Positions 1 through 7,244 of a DNA stretch of 64,000 nucleotides are shown piece by piece. The notes below the pieces were generated by a model, which saw only the letters and a program-made list of their open reading frames with translations, did not search any database and was not told the DNA's origin. The stretch is from CBDCEG01 sp965215775. Lineage in GTDB: Bacteria; Pseudomonadota; Gammaproteobacteria; Cardiobacteriales; Ostreibacteriaceae. Where the stretch lies: positions 1-64,000 of the forward strand of contig CBDCEG010000019.1 in the NCBI GenBank assembly GCA_965215775.1. The letters run 5' to 3'. Position numbers and translations under genes: made by a program. The first letter of the stretch is position 1. Each line of letters opens with the position of its first letter.

Positions 1-2
1 CT

Positions 3-560
3 ATGGCTTTACCTCGTTACCAAGAATACACAGTTCGTGCTAAAGTTATGGAATGTTTAAGACTTGCTAATGGTGCTAAATCAGCTATGGGAGTTACAAT
101 GTCAGCTGGTAATGGTGGAATTGCAACTTATACATCTAATAATGTTTCTGGTGGTGCAAATGGTACTGCTGGTGCGGAAGCAATTGATACTACAACAGGA
201 GCTGATACAGGTTGGAGATTTGACCAAACTAACTATTGTTTAACTATTGATATCGTTGGTGCTGACGCTACTGCTAATGCTGCTGCTACAGTTGCAGTTA
301 GTGCGGCAACAGGTCAATCTACTATAACTACTCCAGGTACTTATATCTATGCTGTAACTCAAAACACTGGTGCTAAAGCAGGTAGTACTGTTGCTGACCC
401 AGCATTCACTATCTCTGCTGCTTTACAAGCTGGAAATATTGAGTGGGATTGTTCAATAGCTACTGATACTAATGTAGCTATTGCTGCACATAAACCAGCT
501 GTAACAGTTGGTAAACTTGCTGACTTATCAGCTTACTACCCTGCAGAATGTAGAGACTAA
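3..560 (+). CDS. pilA: Type IV major pilin, C-terminal part (5' end outside the window)
   Basis: Structural subunit of a type IV pilus. The reading frame is already open at the window edge. The first codons read ALPRYQEYTVRAKV, which matches the end of the N-terminal helix of gammaproteobacterial pilins (usually ALPAYQDYTVRAKV), so about 25-30 residues (prepilin leader and hydrophobic helix) lie upstream. Four cysteines are visible, in ECLRL, NYC, EWDC and the terminal ECRD; the last pair would form the usual C-terminal disulphide loop. The middle is rich in Ala, Thr and Gly. A strong terminator follows at once, then tfpZ and pglL homologues, which suggests a glycosylated pilin. The Met at position 3 is internal, not the true start. 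The homologous domain recurs at 4765-6002. Confidence 0.88.
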   Translation: MALPRYQEYTVRAKVMECLRLANGAKSAMGVTMSAGNGGIATYTSNNVSGGANGTAGAEAIDTTTGADTGWRFDQTNYCLTIDIVGADATANAAATVAVSAATGQSTITTPGTYIYAVTQNTGAKAGSTVADPAFTISAALQAGNIEWDCSIATDTNVAIAAHKPAVTVGKLADLSAYYPAECRD

Positions 561-584
561 TATTTAGTTAAAACATAATGTTTG

Positions 585-612
585 AAAAGCCCCTTAATAG
601 GGGCTTTTTTTT
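585..612 (+). terminator. Rho-independent terminator after pilin
   Basis: An AAAAGCCCC arm pairs with GGGGCTTTT around a six-base TTAATA loop and is followed by a T run. It sits 25 bases after the pilin stop. The pilin is therefore probably transcribed alone and at higher level than the downstream tfpZ-folA-pglL genes. Confidence 0.9.
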
Positions 613-678
613 GTTGTTAAAAATAATAATATAGTTAAAATTAGTTTTGTATTTAATTATTAAAAGGAAAAATAAGAT

Positions 679-1464
679 ATGAAAAAACAAAGAAAAAGTT
701 TTAATACTAAACTAAGATTTAAAGCAATGCTTGCTCACTCTTTATTCAGCCTAATTTTATTAGGTTTATTTATGGTTATTGTTCTAAGGTTTTGGTTTCC
801 AGGTCCGCACTTTCTATATAATGGAGGTTGGGATGGGGCAAAAATACTTATTCCCGTTGATTTAGTGGCTGGTCCGCTAATAACATTTTTTATTTTCAAT
901 ACCAATAAATCAAAAAAAGAACTAGTAATAGATTTGTCTATTATATTATCTATCCAAATATGCTTCTTCTTATTTGGCTTGTATAAAGTTGAATCTGTTA
1001 GACCTGCGGCACAGGTTTTAACTTATAAAGGTCATGTCAAGCCAGCTGATTTTAACGATGTAAAGTCACAATTGAAAATTTATAATAGTAAAAAAGTCCT
1101 AAATAAAACAAATAATCGCCCACCATTCTATTATGCAGATAGTTCTTATAAAAATGAGAATACAAAGAAACAGCAAGATTTATATGCTATTCTCCCTGGA
1201 ATGCATGATGCTTTTGCTACTTTTATGTATGAGGACCCAACAAGCAAGTCATCATTAGAAAAGATAAAAAAAATGTCCGTTCAATCAAAAGAGAAACTAC
1301 TGTTTGATGATAGATATAAAAAGGCAATTAATAATTTTGAGAAAAGTAATAAAGGAAATTTTTACTTTTTTGCAATATTCCTATCTAAAGGAGCTGGTGT
1401 TATGGTGTTAAGTGATAAAGGTTATCCTATTGACTATTTAGCTATGCATTATTATAAAAAATAA
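679..1464 (+). CDS. TfpX/TfpZ family type IV pilin accessory protein
   Basis: Inner-membrane accessory protein of the family found beside type IV pilin genes, where members affect assembly of the neighbouring pilin allele. The 261-residue protein has a basic N-terminus, hydrophobic segments at about residues 15-38, 58-75 and 82-102, and the family-typical FPGPHFLYNGGWDGAKIL stretch with VDLVAGPLITFFIF after it. The C-terminal half (about 105-261) is hydrophilic, probably periplasmic. It follows the pilin and its terminator. Its stop overlaps the folA start (TAATG), so the two are translationally coupled. The identification rests on the N-terminal motifs and the position. Confidence 0.8.
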   Translation: MKKQRKSFNTKLRFKAMLAHSLFSLILLGLFMVIVLRFWFPGPHFLYNGGWDGAKILIPVDLVAGPLITFFIFNTNKSKKELVIDLSIILSIQICFFLFGLYKVESVRPAAQVLTYKGHVKPADFNDVKSQLKIYNSKKVLNKTNNRPPFYYADSSYKNENTKKQQDLYAILPGMHDAFATFMYEDPTSKSSLEKIKKMSVQSKEKLLFDDRYKKAINNFEKSNKGNFYFFAIFLSKGAGVMVLSDKGYPIDYLAMHYYKK

Positions 1465-1973
1465 TGAAAATATCAATAATTGTAGCGGCATCAGAGAATA
1501 ATGTTATTGGAATAAATAACCAACTTCCTTGGCATTTACCCAAGGATTTGGCATATTTTAAAAAGGTAACGATAGGTAAGACTATTATTATGGGCAGGAA
1601 AACTTATGAATCAATAGGTTTTCCACTGCCTAATAGAATTAATATCCTAATAACTAGGGATAAGAATTACAAAGTTAATAATGAAAAAGTAAAGGTTGCC
1701 TTCTCATTAGAACAAGCAATTGAAATATCAGAAAAACTTTCTAAAGATAATGAAATATTTATAATTGGTGGAGAGCAAATATTTAAATACGCTTTGGAAC
1801 AAAACTTAGTTGATAATATTTACCTAAATAGAATATTAGCTAAGTTTGATGGGGATACATTTTTACCAAATATCAATTTTGATAACTGGAATCTAATGTC
1901 AAAAGAAGAAAGTGATATTGATGAAAATAATAAAATATCAATATGCTTTTATGTATATAAAAGTAGGAGATAA
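1464..1973 (+). CDS. folA: Dihydrofolate reductase
   Basis: Reduces dihydrofolate to tetrahydrofolate with NADPH, supplying one-carbon carriers for thymidylate and purine synthesis. The 169-residue length is normal. Diagnostic elements in order are IIVAASENNVIGINNQLPWHLPKD (split here only as the substrate loop, with Pro-Trp-His-Leu), the NADPH-binding IIMGRKTYESIG, and IIGGEQIFKYAL. The acidic catalytic residue is the Asp of LPKDLAYF. The start overlaps the stop of the TfpZ gene and pglL begins a few bases after its stop, so a housekeeping gene is embedded between two pilus-modification genes. That position is unusual, but I see no sign of damage. Confidence 0.95.
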   Translation: MKISIIVAASENNVIGINNQLPWHLPKDLAYFKKVTIGKTIIMGRKTYESIGFPLPNRINILITRDKNYKVNNEKVKVAFSLEQAIEISEKLSKDNEIFIIGGEQIFKYALEQNLVDNIYLNRILAKFDGDTFLPNINFDNWNLMSKEESDIDENNKISICFYVYKSRR

Positions 1974-1976
1974 GTG

Positions 1977-3719
1977 ATGAGTGAAAGTAAAAGTGGTTTT
2001 ATGAATAAAAGTAATTTGCAGGTAAAGTACACCAAGTATATTTTGATTGTTTTCGGGATTTATTTTATTTTAGGAATGAGGTTCTTAATAGATGCTTATG
2101 GGGACGAAGGTATAAGGGTGCCTGGCAATGCTATGGCTTGGTGTTTTGGTGTTTTAATTATAACTGTTGGTATAAAGTTTATAGCAGAAGGAAAAAAATT
2201 GAAAGTTTCTTTTTTCTCAAAAATTCTTATAGTTGTTTTCATTCTTTTTTTAATCCCTTTTTTATACCCTTTAGGTTTTAAAATTCATGCCCTGGGTAGG
2301 ATTTTAGGTTTTTTAGGTGGGATATTAATATTTATAATATTACATCAATTAAGATTATCAAGAAGTCAAAAGGATTTAATATTATTATTTATTGTGATAA
2401 GTGGTTTGCTTGAGGCACTTGTTGGTCTACTACAAATATATATTTTTAATTATGAAAATAATTTACTAATGTATCCATATAATTATGGAAGGCCTTTGGG
2501 AACAATGTTTCAAGTTAATGGTTTGGCTAATTTAATGAGTACAAGTATTATTCTTGCAGGATTCTTATTTATTAAAAACACATCATTACAAAAGGAAATG
2601 AAATTTCTAAATATATTTTTATTAATTTCGGTTTTTTTCTGCTCTTGGACTTTATGGCTTTGTTTATCTAGGTCAGGTTATTTAGGTGGAGCATTAGCAC
2701 TATTACTATTAACGCCTTGGGCTTTTAAAATAAATATTAAAAAATATATATTATTTATAGTAGTAATTGGACTTGGGCTTTTATCAAACTCGGTAACCGA
2801 TCATAATGTTAACCAAATAGACAAAAAGATTACTAAGGCTGGAGCAAGGAAATCTATATATATAAATTCTGCCCATATGTTTTTGAATAAACCGTTAACT
2901 GGTTATGGCTATGGTGGTTTTGAATCTGGTTTTCTAAAAAACCAAAGTGAAATGATTAAGGAAGATTCATCGGTAGAAGCTTTTCCTGAAATGGTTTTTT
3001 TAACTCATCCTCATAATGAGATACTGTTTTGGATAACTGAAGGTGGTATTGTTCCTTTATTAGGAATTATATTACTTATCATTGGATTTATTACTATGAT
3101 CAGGCGATTTAACTTTACTACAGCCTTAGCTTATGCTAGTTTGGTATTACCTATTGGTTTGTACTCTGAATTGGAATTGGCTTTTTATGTATCATCATCT
3201 CTTTTTATAATATTTATGATTTTATTATTTGTCATAGATTCAGATGGGATACAAGAGCAAAATAAGGAGATGAAGGAAATAAATATGAAATATGCGTATC
3301 TATTATCACCTATATCACAAGTAGTATTAATAGTTACCCTAGGATATATGTTGACAACCATACATACTGCATACAAGATAAGGCAAAATAAGCCTTGGGA
3401 AATAGTAAACCCTATAGCATTCTTAGATGAGATTTATGATAATTCAAGGTATAAAAATATGGTATCTGGATACTTAGCTGGTAACAATCAACCAATAAAA
3501 CTTTATTTGAAAGAAACTAAAGTGTTGCTTGAAAGGAAACCACGAGAACATTACTACAGAGGAATGATTAAAGGTTACAATGCGTTAGGTGAAACTCAAA
3601 AAGCTAAAGAGTGGCTAAATAAAGCAAGGCTTCTATTTATTAATGAAGGGCATAAAAAGATTTTTGCAAAAGACGCTAGTGAATATCAGCTAGTAAACTT
3701 ACCATCGAAACAAAAATAA
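1977..3719 (+). CDS. PglL/Wzy-type O-oligosaccharyltransferase (pilin glycan ligase)
   Basis: Integral membrane enzyme predicted to transfer a lipid-linked glycan to pilin in the periplasm. The 580-residue protein has about ten to twelve hydrophobic segments, a large periplasmic loop around residues 280-345 containing the ligase-type LTHPHNEILFW motif, and a C-terminal soluble part (about 480-580) resembling the Wzy_C_2 tail of PglL proteins. The ATG at 1977 is preferred over the GTG at 1974 because AGGAGA then lies six bases upstream. With tfpZ and the pilin nearby, pilin is the likely acceptor. An O-antigen ligase role is the alternative, but the context argues against it. Confidence 0.82.
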   Translation: MSESKSGFMNKSNLQVKYTKYILIVFGIYFILGMRFLIDAYGDEGIRVPGNAMAWCFGVLIITVGIKFIAEGKKLKVSFFSKILIVVFILFLIPFLYPLGFKIHALGRILGFLGGILIFIILHQLRLSRSQKDLILLFIVISGLLEALVGLLQIYIFNYENNLLMYPYNYGRPLGTMFQVNGLANLMSTSIILAGFLFIKNTSLQKEMKFLNIFLLISVFFCSWTLWLCLSRSGYLGGALALLLLTPWAFKINIKKYILFIVVIGLGLLSNSVTDHNVNQIDKKITKAGARKSIYINSAHMFLNKPLTGYGYGGFESGFLKNQSEMIKEDSSVEAFPEMVFLTHPHNEILFWITEGGIVPLLGIILLIIGFITMIRRFNFTTALAYASLVLPIGLYSELELAFYVSSSLFIIFMILLFVIDSDGIQEQNKEMKEINMKYAYLLSPISQVVLIVTLGYMLTTIHTAYKIRQNKPWEIVNPIAFLDEIYDNSRYKNMVSGYLAGNNQPIKLYLKETKVLLERKPREHYYRGMIKGYNALGETQKAKEWLNKARLLFINEGHKKIFAKDASEYQLVNLPSKQK

Positions 3720-3736
3720 GAAGTTCATAATAAAAC

Positions 3737-3757
3737 AGCCCTTTTTAGGGCTTTTTT
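3737..3757 (+). terminator. Rho-independent terminator after pglL
   Basis: AGCCCT pairs with AGGGCT around a TTTT loop, followed by a T run. It ends the tfpZ-folA-pglL transcript before the convergent cdsA. Confidence 0.85.
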
Positions 3758-3825
3758 ATTGTGTAATTATTTGACTGTGTAACCCTTTTGATTGTCTAAT
3801 TAATTGACTATTAGGCTGTGAAAGT

Positions 3826-4617
3826 TTACTTTAATAATACAAAAGCTAAAAAATAAAATATAGGAAAGCTAGGTATAAAACCATCAATTCTATCAAGTAT
3901 TCCACCATGACCTGGTAAAATTTGGCTAGAGTCTTTTATATTATTTTGTCGTTTTATTACGCTTATAAACAAGTCACCAATGACTGAAGATAAAGCTGTA
4001 AATAAGGCTATTAATATTATTGATAAAGCGTTTAATGAAGTTTCACTTGCCATAAATTTAAATGCTAAAGCACAAATCATTGAGATAATAAGACCACCTA
4101 ATAAGCCTTCTATTGTTTTTTTTGGGCTAACTTTTTTGGCTAATTTTCTTTTACCAAAAAACCTACCAACAAAATATGCACCACTATCAGCGGTTGCAAC
4201 AATCAAAACTACATAAACTAATAAATTATGAGATGTGCTATTTAGAGAAACTATGGTTGCAGCCAGTGCGGAAAGAATTATTGAAGCTGGTATTTCTAAA
4301 AATAACTGTTTTATTTTATAGTTTTCTACTTTTTCATAGTTAAGTATTTGTAAAAGTGCAAAAATATAATAAATTATTGTGCCAAAAGCTAGAGCTTTTA
4401 AAACAATAGAGTAAAAAGCTAAGACATAAAGACAAGTTGTTATTGCGTAGTTTAGTATTTTTGCTTGTTCGCTTAATCTGGCGATTTTATTCCACTCCCA
4501 AACTGCAATCATTAAAATTGCAAACATAATATATTTGAAAAATGCTTCTGGCAAAGCAAATATAGCAATAGCAAGTCCAATAATTAGAAATACGGCGGTG
4601 ATTATTCTTTGTTTCAT
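3826..4617 (-). CDS. cdsA: Phosphatidate cytidylyltransferase
   Basis: Makes CDP-diacylglycerol from phosphatidate and CTP in the inner membrane, the precursor of all phospholipids. The 263-residue protein has about seven hydrophobic segments and the complete C-terminal CdsA signature: VIKRQNNIKDSS, then LPGHGGILDRIDGF. Length is near the family norm (about 270-285). It stands alone on the minus strand, convergent to pglL and divergent from the pilin-like genes, without the usual uppS-cdsA-dxr neighbours. A second CdsA-like gene lies at 33731-34657 in a specialised lipid cluster, so this is the likelier housekeeping copy. Confidence 0.93.
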   Translation of the reverse strand: MKQRIITAVFLIIGLAIAIFALPEAFFKYIMFAILMIAVWEWNKIARLSEQAKILNYAITTCLYVLAFYSIVLKALAFGTIIYYIFALLQILNYEKVENYKIKQLFLEIPASIILSALAATIVSLNSTSHNLLVYVVLIVATADSGAYFVGRFFGKRKLAKKVSPKKTIEGLLGGLIISMICALAFKFMASETSLNALSIILIALFTALSSVIGDLFISVIKRQNNIKDSSQILPGHGGILDRIDGFIPSFPIFYFLAFVLLK

Positions 4618-4697
4618 AATTTTATATTTTGTATTTTTAGAAAATAATGATTTTAAAGTAGTTTTACTTAAAAAGCATTAACTAATGATGTTTTATG

Positions 4698-4703
4698 TAT
4701 AAT
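4698..4703 (+). promoter_or_regulatory. Possible -10 box for the secreted pilin-like genes
   Basis: A perfect TATAAT preceded by TG lies 61 bases before the first pilin-like start, in the divergent gap with cdsA. No good -35 hexamer is visible at 16-18 bases, so this is a weak call. Confidence 0.35.
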
Positions 4704-4716
4704 GGAAATATGTTTT

Positions 4717-4764
4717 AATAACTAATTATGAACTAATTTAAACTAACTAAAAAAGAGGAAAACT
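4717..4764 (+). repeat. Repeated leader sequence upstream of three consecutive genes (first copy)
   Basis: The leader TAACTAATTTAAACTAACTAAAA with a following Shine-Dalgarno and ACTATG start recurs before each of the next two genes (5365-5405 and 6008-6048). The copies differ by a few bases. The two pilin-like genes carry GAGGAAA-type ribosome sites; the third copy reads GACGGAAA. The simplest reading is tandem duplication of a leader-signal-peptide unit with replacement of the coding part. Confidence 0.6.
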
Positions 4765-5358
4765 ATGAAAAAAATACTAACAATAAGCTTATTAGCGTTA
4801 CTTTCGGTATCATTTGCTGATTATACAACAACTAAAAATAGCAAAGGTAATAAAGGAAACCAAGGAATTAAAATTGCAGGACCACTTCAAGCTTATAAAG
4901 CTTACACAGTTCGCGGAAAGGTTATAGAGTGCCTTAGATTATCAAACGGAGCAAAATCATCAGTTGGAGTGACTATCTCAGCTGGTGATGGTTCTGTTGC
5001 ATCTTACACTTCAAATAACAAGCCTAATGCTAAAGGGGAGGCAGTAATTGATACTTCAACAGGACCAGATAGTGGTTGGAGATTTACCCCTCCAACAAAT
5101 TATTGTTTGTCTATTGATATAGTTGGTGCAACGCAAGAAGACCTTAAGAAGTCAAAAGTAGAGATTGATGGAAAAACTGGTAAAGTTAAAATAATAAATC
5201 CAAGTATTTACATAATTACAAAAATGCAAAATACTGGAGCAGTAGGTGGAGAGCCAGCTATGAGAATGAACTTAGCTATTAAAGAAGGAAACTTAGAATG
5301 GGATTGTATAATAACTGGTAATCCAAATAAAGAGTATTACCCATCTGAATGTAGATGA
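4765..5358 (+). CDS. Secreted pilin-domain protein with Sec signal peptide (copy 1)
   Basis: Unknown function. Residues 1-18 are a classic Sec signal peptide (MKKILTISLLALLSVSFA). A Lys/Asn/Gly-rich linker (about 19-40) follows, and from residue 41 the sequence aligns with the window's type IV pilin: PLQAYKAYTVRGKVIECL against ALPRYQEYTVRAKVMECL. The match continues through the TSNN, WRF, NYC, QNTG and EWDC motifs to the terminal SECR. All four pilin cysteines are kept (C56, C114, C181, C196). The hydrophobic alpha1-N helix and prepilin peptidase site that pilins need for membrane anchoring and polymerisation are absent, so the product should be a soluble periplasmic or exported pilin globular domain. 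A start 11 bases after AAGAGG fits. Its paralogue is the next gene. Confidence 0.85.
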   Translation: MKKILTISLLALLSVSFADYTTTKNSKGNKGNQGIKIAGPLQAYKAYTVRGKVIECLRLSNGAKSSVGVTISAGDGSVASYTSNNKPNAKGEAVIDTSTGPDSGWRFTPPTNYCLSIDIVGATQEDLKKSKVEIDGKTGKVKIINPSIYIITKMQNTGAVGGEPAMRMNLAIKEGNLEWDCIITGNPNKEYYPSECR

Positions 5359-5405
5359 AATTTTAATAACTAATTTTAATTAATAAAAAACAAAAAGAGG
5401 AAACT

Positions 5406-6002
5406 ATGAAAAAAATACTAACAATAAGCTTATTAGCGTTACTTTCTGTATCATTCGCTGATGAAACAACAACCAAAAATAGTAAAGATGATAAAAGCAA
5501 TAAAACCATTAAAATCCCAAATCCGCTTCAACCATATAAAGATTATAAAGTTCGCGCAAAGGTTATAGAGTGCCTTAGATTATCAAACGGAGCAAAATCA
5601 TCAGTTGGAGTGACTGTCTCAGCTGGTGGAAAAGGAGTCGCTTCATATACTTCAAATAATATATCTAATACTTTTGATGAAGTTAAAGCAATAATTGATA
5701 CTTCAACAGGACCAGATAGTGGTTGGAGATTTGACCAAACTAACTATTGTTTGACAGTTGATATTATTGGTGCAAAGCAAGAAAATATTGAAAAATCAGA
5801 AATAAGTAAAAAAAGCAATGGGATGTATAGTAAAATAATAAACCCAAGTGTTTATATAATTGCAAAATCTCAAAATACTGGAGCTGAAGGTGGAGACCCT
5901 GAAGTAAGAATGAACTTAGGTTACAAGTCTGGATATATGGAATGGGATTGTGAAATAACTGGTAATCCAAAGAAAGAGTATTACCCATCTGAATGTAGAT
6001 AA
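5406..6002 (+). CDS. Secreted pilin-domain protein with Sec signal peptide (copy 2)
   Basis: Tandem paralogue of the preceding gene, 198 residues, with an identical 19-residue start (signal peptide plus Asp). The linker differs (KNSKDDKSNK), then PLQPYKDYKVRAKVIECL begins the pilin globular domain. In places this copy is closer than copy 1 to the true pilin, for example GWRFDQTNYCLT is shared exactly. The four cysteines (ECL, NYC, WDC, SECR) are present. Divergence is greatest between about residues 120 and 145, the likely surface-exposed loop. Both copies have intact frames and ribosome sites, so both are probably expressed. No prepilin cleavage motif or hydrophobic helix was seen. Confidence 0.85.
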   Translation: MKKILTISLLALLSVSFADETTTKNSKDDKSNKTIKIPNPLQPYKDYKVRAKVIECLRLSNGAKSSVGVTVSAGGKGVASYTSNNISNTFDEVKAIIDTSTGPDSGWRFDQTNYCLTVDIIGAKQENIEKSEISKKSNGMYSKIINPSVYIIAKSQNTGAEGGDPEVRMNLGYKSGYMEWDCEITGNPKKEYYPSECR

Positions 6003-6048
6003 TAATAATTAATAACTAATTTAAACTAACTAAAAGAAGACGGAAACT

Positions 6049-6351
6049 ATGAAAAAAATAATATATGCAATATTTGTATCAATGATTTTAAGTGCTTGTT
6101 CGTCATCTGAAAGTATGATGGATAAAGACAGTGAATATAAAACTTGGGTTAATAAGCTAATAAATAGTAGAAGTAAAAACTATAAAAGAATTCCAATTGA
6201 TACAGAGCAACAACAAAATAAGTTTCAGGAGTTACTTTATAATGCTTATAAAAAACGAATTTCTAAAAAAACTTTTATTTATGAAATGAAAAAGGATTAC
6301 CCAAAATATAATAAATCTATAAAATGGGTTGCAAAACAACTTCCTAAATAA
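6049..6351 (+). CDS. Small predicted lipoprotein
   Basis: A 100-residue protein with a lipoprotein signal peptide; the lipobox is ILSAC with Cys at residue 17. The mature part is Lys/Tyr rich (about 20% Lys) and predicted helical, with motifs KTWVNKLINSRSKNY and AYKKRISKKTFIYEMKKDY. I do not recognise a family. It follows the two secreted pilin-domain genes with the same leader sequence, so it was probably part of the same duplicated unit and may be co-expressed. The basic mature domain could sit on the periplasmic face of a membrane; this is inference only. Confidence 0.7.
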   Translation: MKKIIYAIFVSMILSACSSSESMMDKDSEYKTWVNKLINSRSKNYKRIPIDTEQQQNKFQELLYNAYKKRISKKTFIYEMKKDYPKYNKSIKWVAKQLPK

Positions 6352-6366
6352 TCTAATTTGTTGAAA

Positions 6367-7230
6367 ATGCCAAATCTAATTTGTCCAATTGACAAAAAAG
6401 AGCTAATTAGAAAAGGCAATTCATACTCTTGCTCTAATAATCATTGTTATGATATTGCAAAGCAAGGGTATGTTAATTTATTACTGCCACAGCAAAAAAA
6501 TAGTAGATCACCAGGTGATAGTAAAGAAATGGTTATTGCTAGGCAATTATTTCTTAATTCAGAAAGTTTTATTCCAATTGCTGAGCAAATCCAACAAATA
6601 GTAATTAACTTACAAAACACAAAAGAAAACACAAAAGAAAGCACAAAAGAAAACACAATAAATAACAATCAACTAAAAGTATTAGATGCAGGTTGTGGTG
6701 AGGGTTATTATTTGGATTATATTTGTCAAAATACTACAATTGATTGTGAAAATTTTTATGGTTTAGATATTTCAAAGCCAGCGGTTTTGGCTTCGTCAAA
6801 GAAGAATAAAAATATAAATTGGTTAGTTGCAAGTAATGTAAATATTCCATTTGCTGATAATAGTTTTGATATTATTTTTTGTATATTTGGTTTTGCTTGT
6901 TTTGATGAATTTAAACGAGTTTTAAAGCCAAATGGAAAATTAGTTATGATTGAGCCAGAAGCCAATCATTTGTTAGAAATGCGTGAAATAATTTATCCAC
7001 TAATAAAGCAAAAAGCTGAAAAAAAACTTGAAATAACTGATTTTAAATTAATTAATTCAAAAATTTTAGACTATAAAAAAACTATAAATAAAGAGCAAAT
7101 TAGTAATCTAATAGTTATGACGCCACATTTTTATCGTGCAACCAAAGAAAACAGAGCAAAATTGGAAATTTTAGATAAAATAACAATAACGATAAACACA
7201 ATAATCAACACTTATTCTTTAGACAAATAA
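6367..7230 (+). CDS. rlmA: 23S rRNA (guanine-N1) methyltransferase RlmA
   Basis: S-adenosylmethionine-dependent methyltransferase that modifies a guanine in 23S rRNA domain II. The N-terminus has the zinc-binding cysteines (LICPIDKK, YSCSNNHCYDIAKQGYVNLL), then the family motif SPGDSKEMVIARQLFL. The Rossmann fold starts at LDAGCGEGYYLDYI and continues with YGLDISKPAV. I chose ATG 6367 over TTG 6358; neither has a clear ribosome site, but the shorter form begins like known RlmA proteins. Near residues 85-97 there is a short repeat (NTKENTKESTKENT) from a 12-base near-perfect repeat, absent from typical family members and located between the two domains. Confidence 0.92.
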   Translation: MPNLICPIDKKELIRKGNSYSCSNNHCYDIAKQGYVNLLLPQQKNSRSPGDSKEMVIARQLFLNSESFIPIAEQIQQIVINLQNTKENTKESTKENTINNNQLKVLDAGCGEGYYLDYICQNTTIDCENFYGLDISKPAVLASSKKNKNINWLVASNVNIPFADNSFDIIFCIFGFACFDEFKRVLKPNGKLVMIEPEANHLLEMREIIYPLIKQKAEKKLEITDFKLINSKILDYKKTINKEQISNLIVMTPHFYRATKENRAKLEILDKITITINTIINTYSLDK

Positions 7231-7244
7231 AACTAGGGGCAAAT

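Noticed and set aside
3980..4216. Plus-strand 78-codon frame over cdsA
   Set aside because: It is antisense to the conserved C-terminal half of cdsA with no ribosome site or recognisable product.
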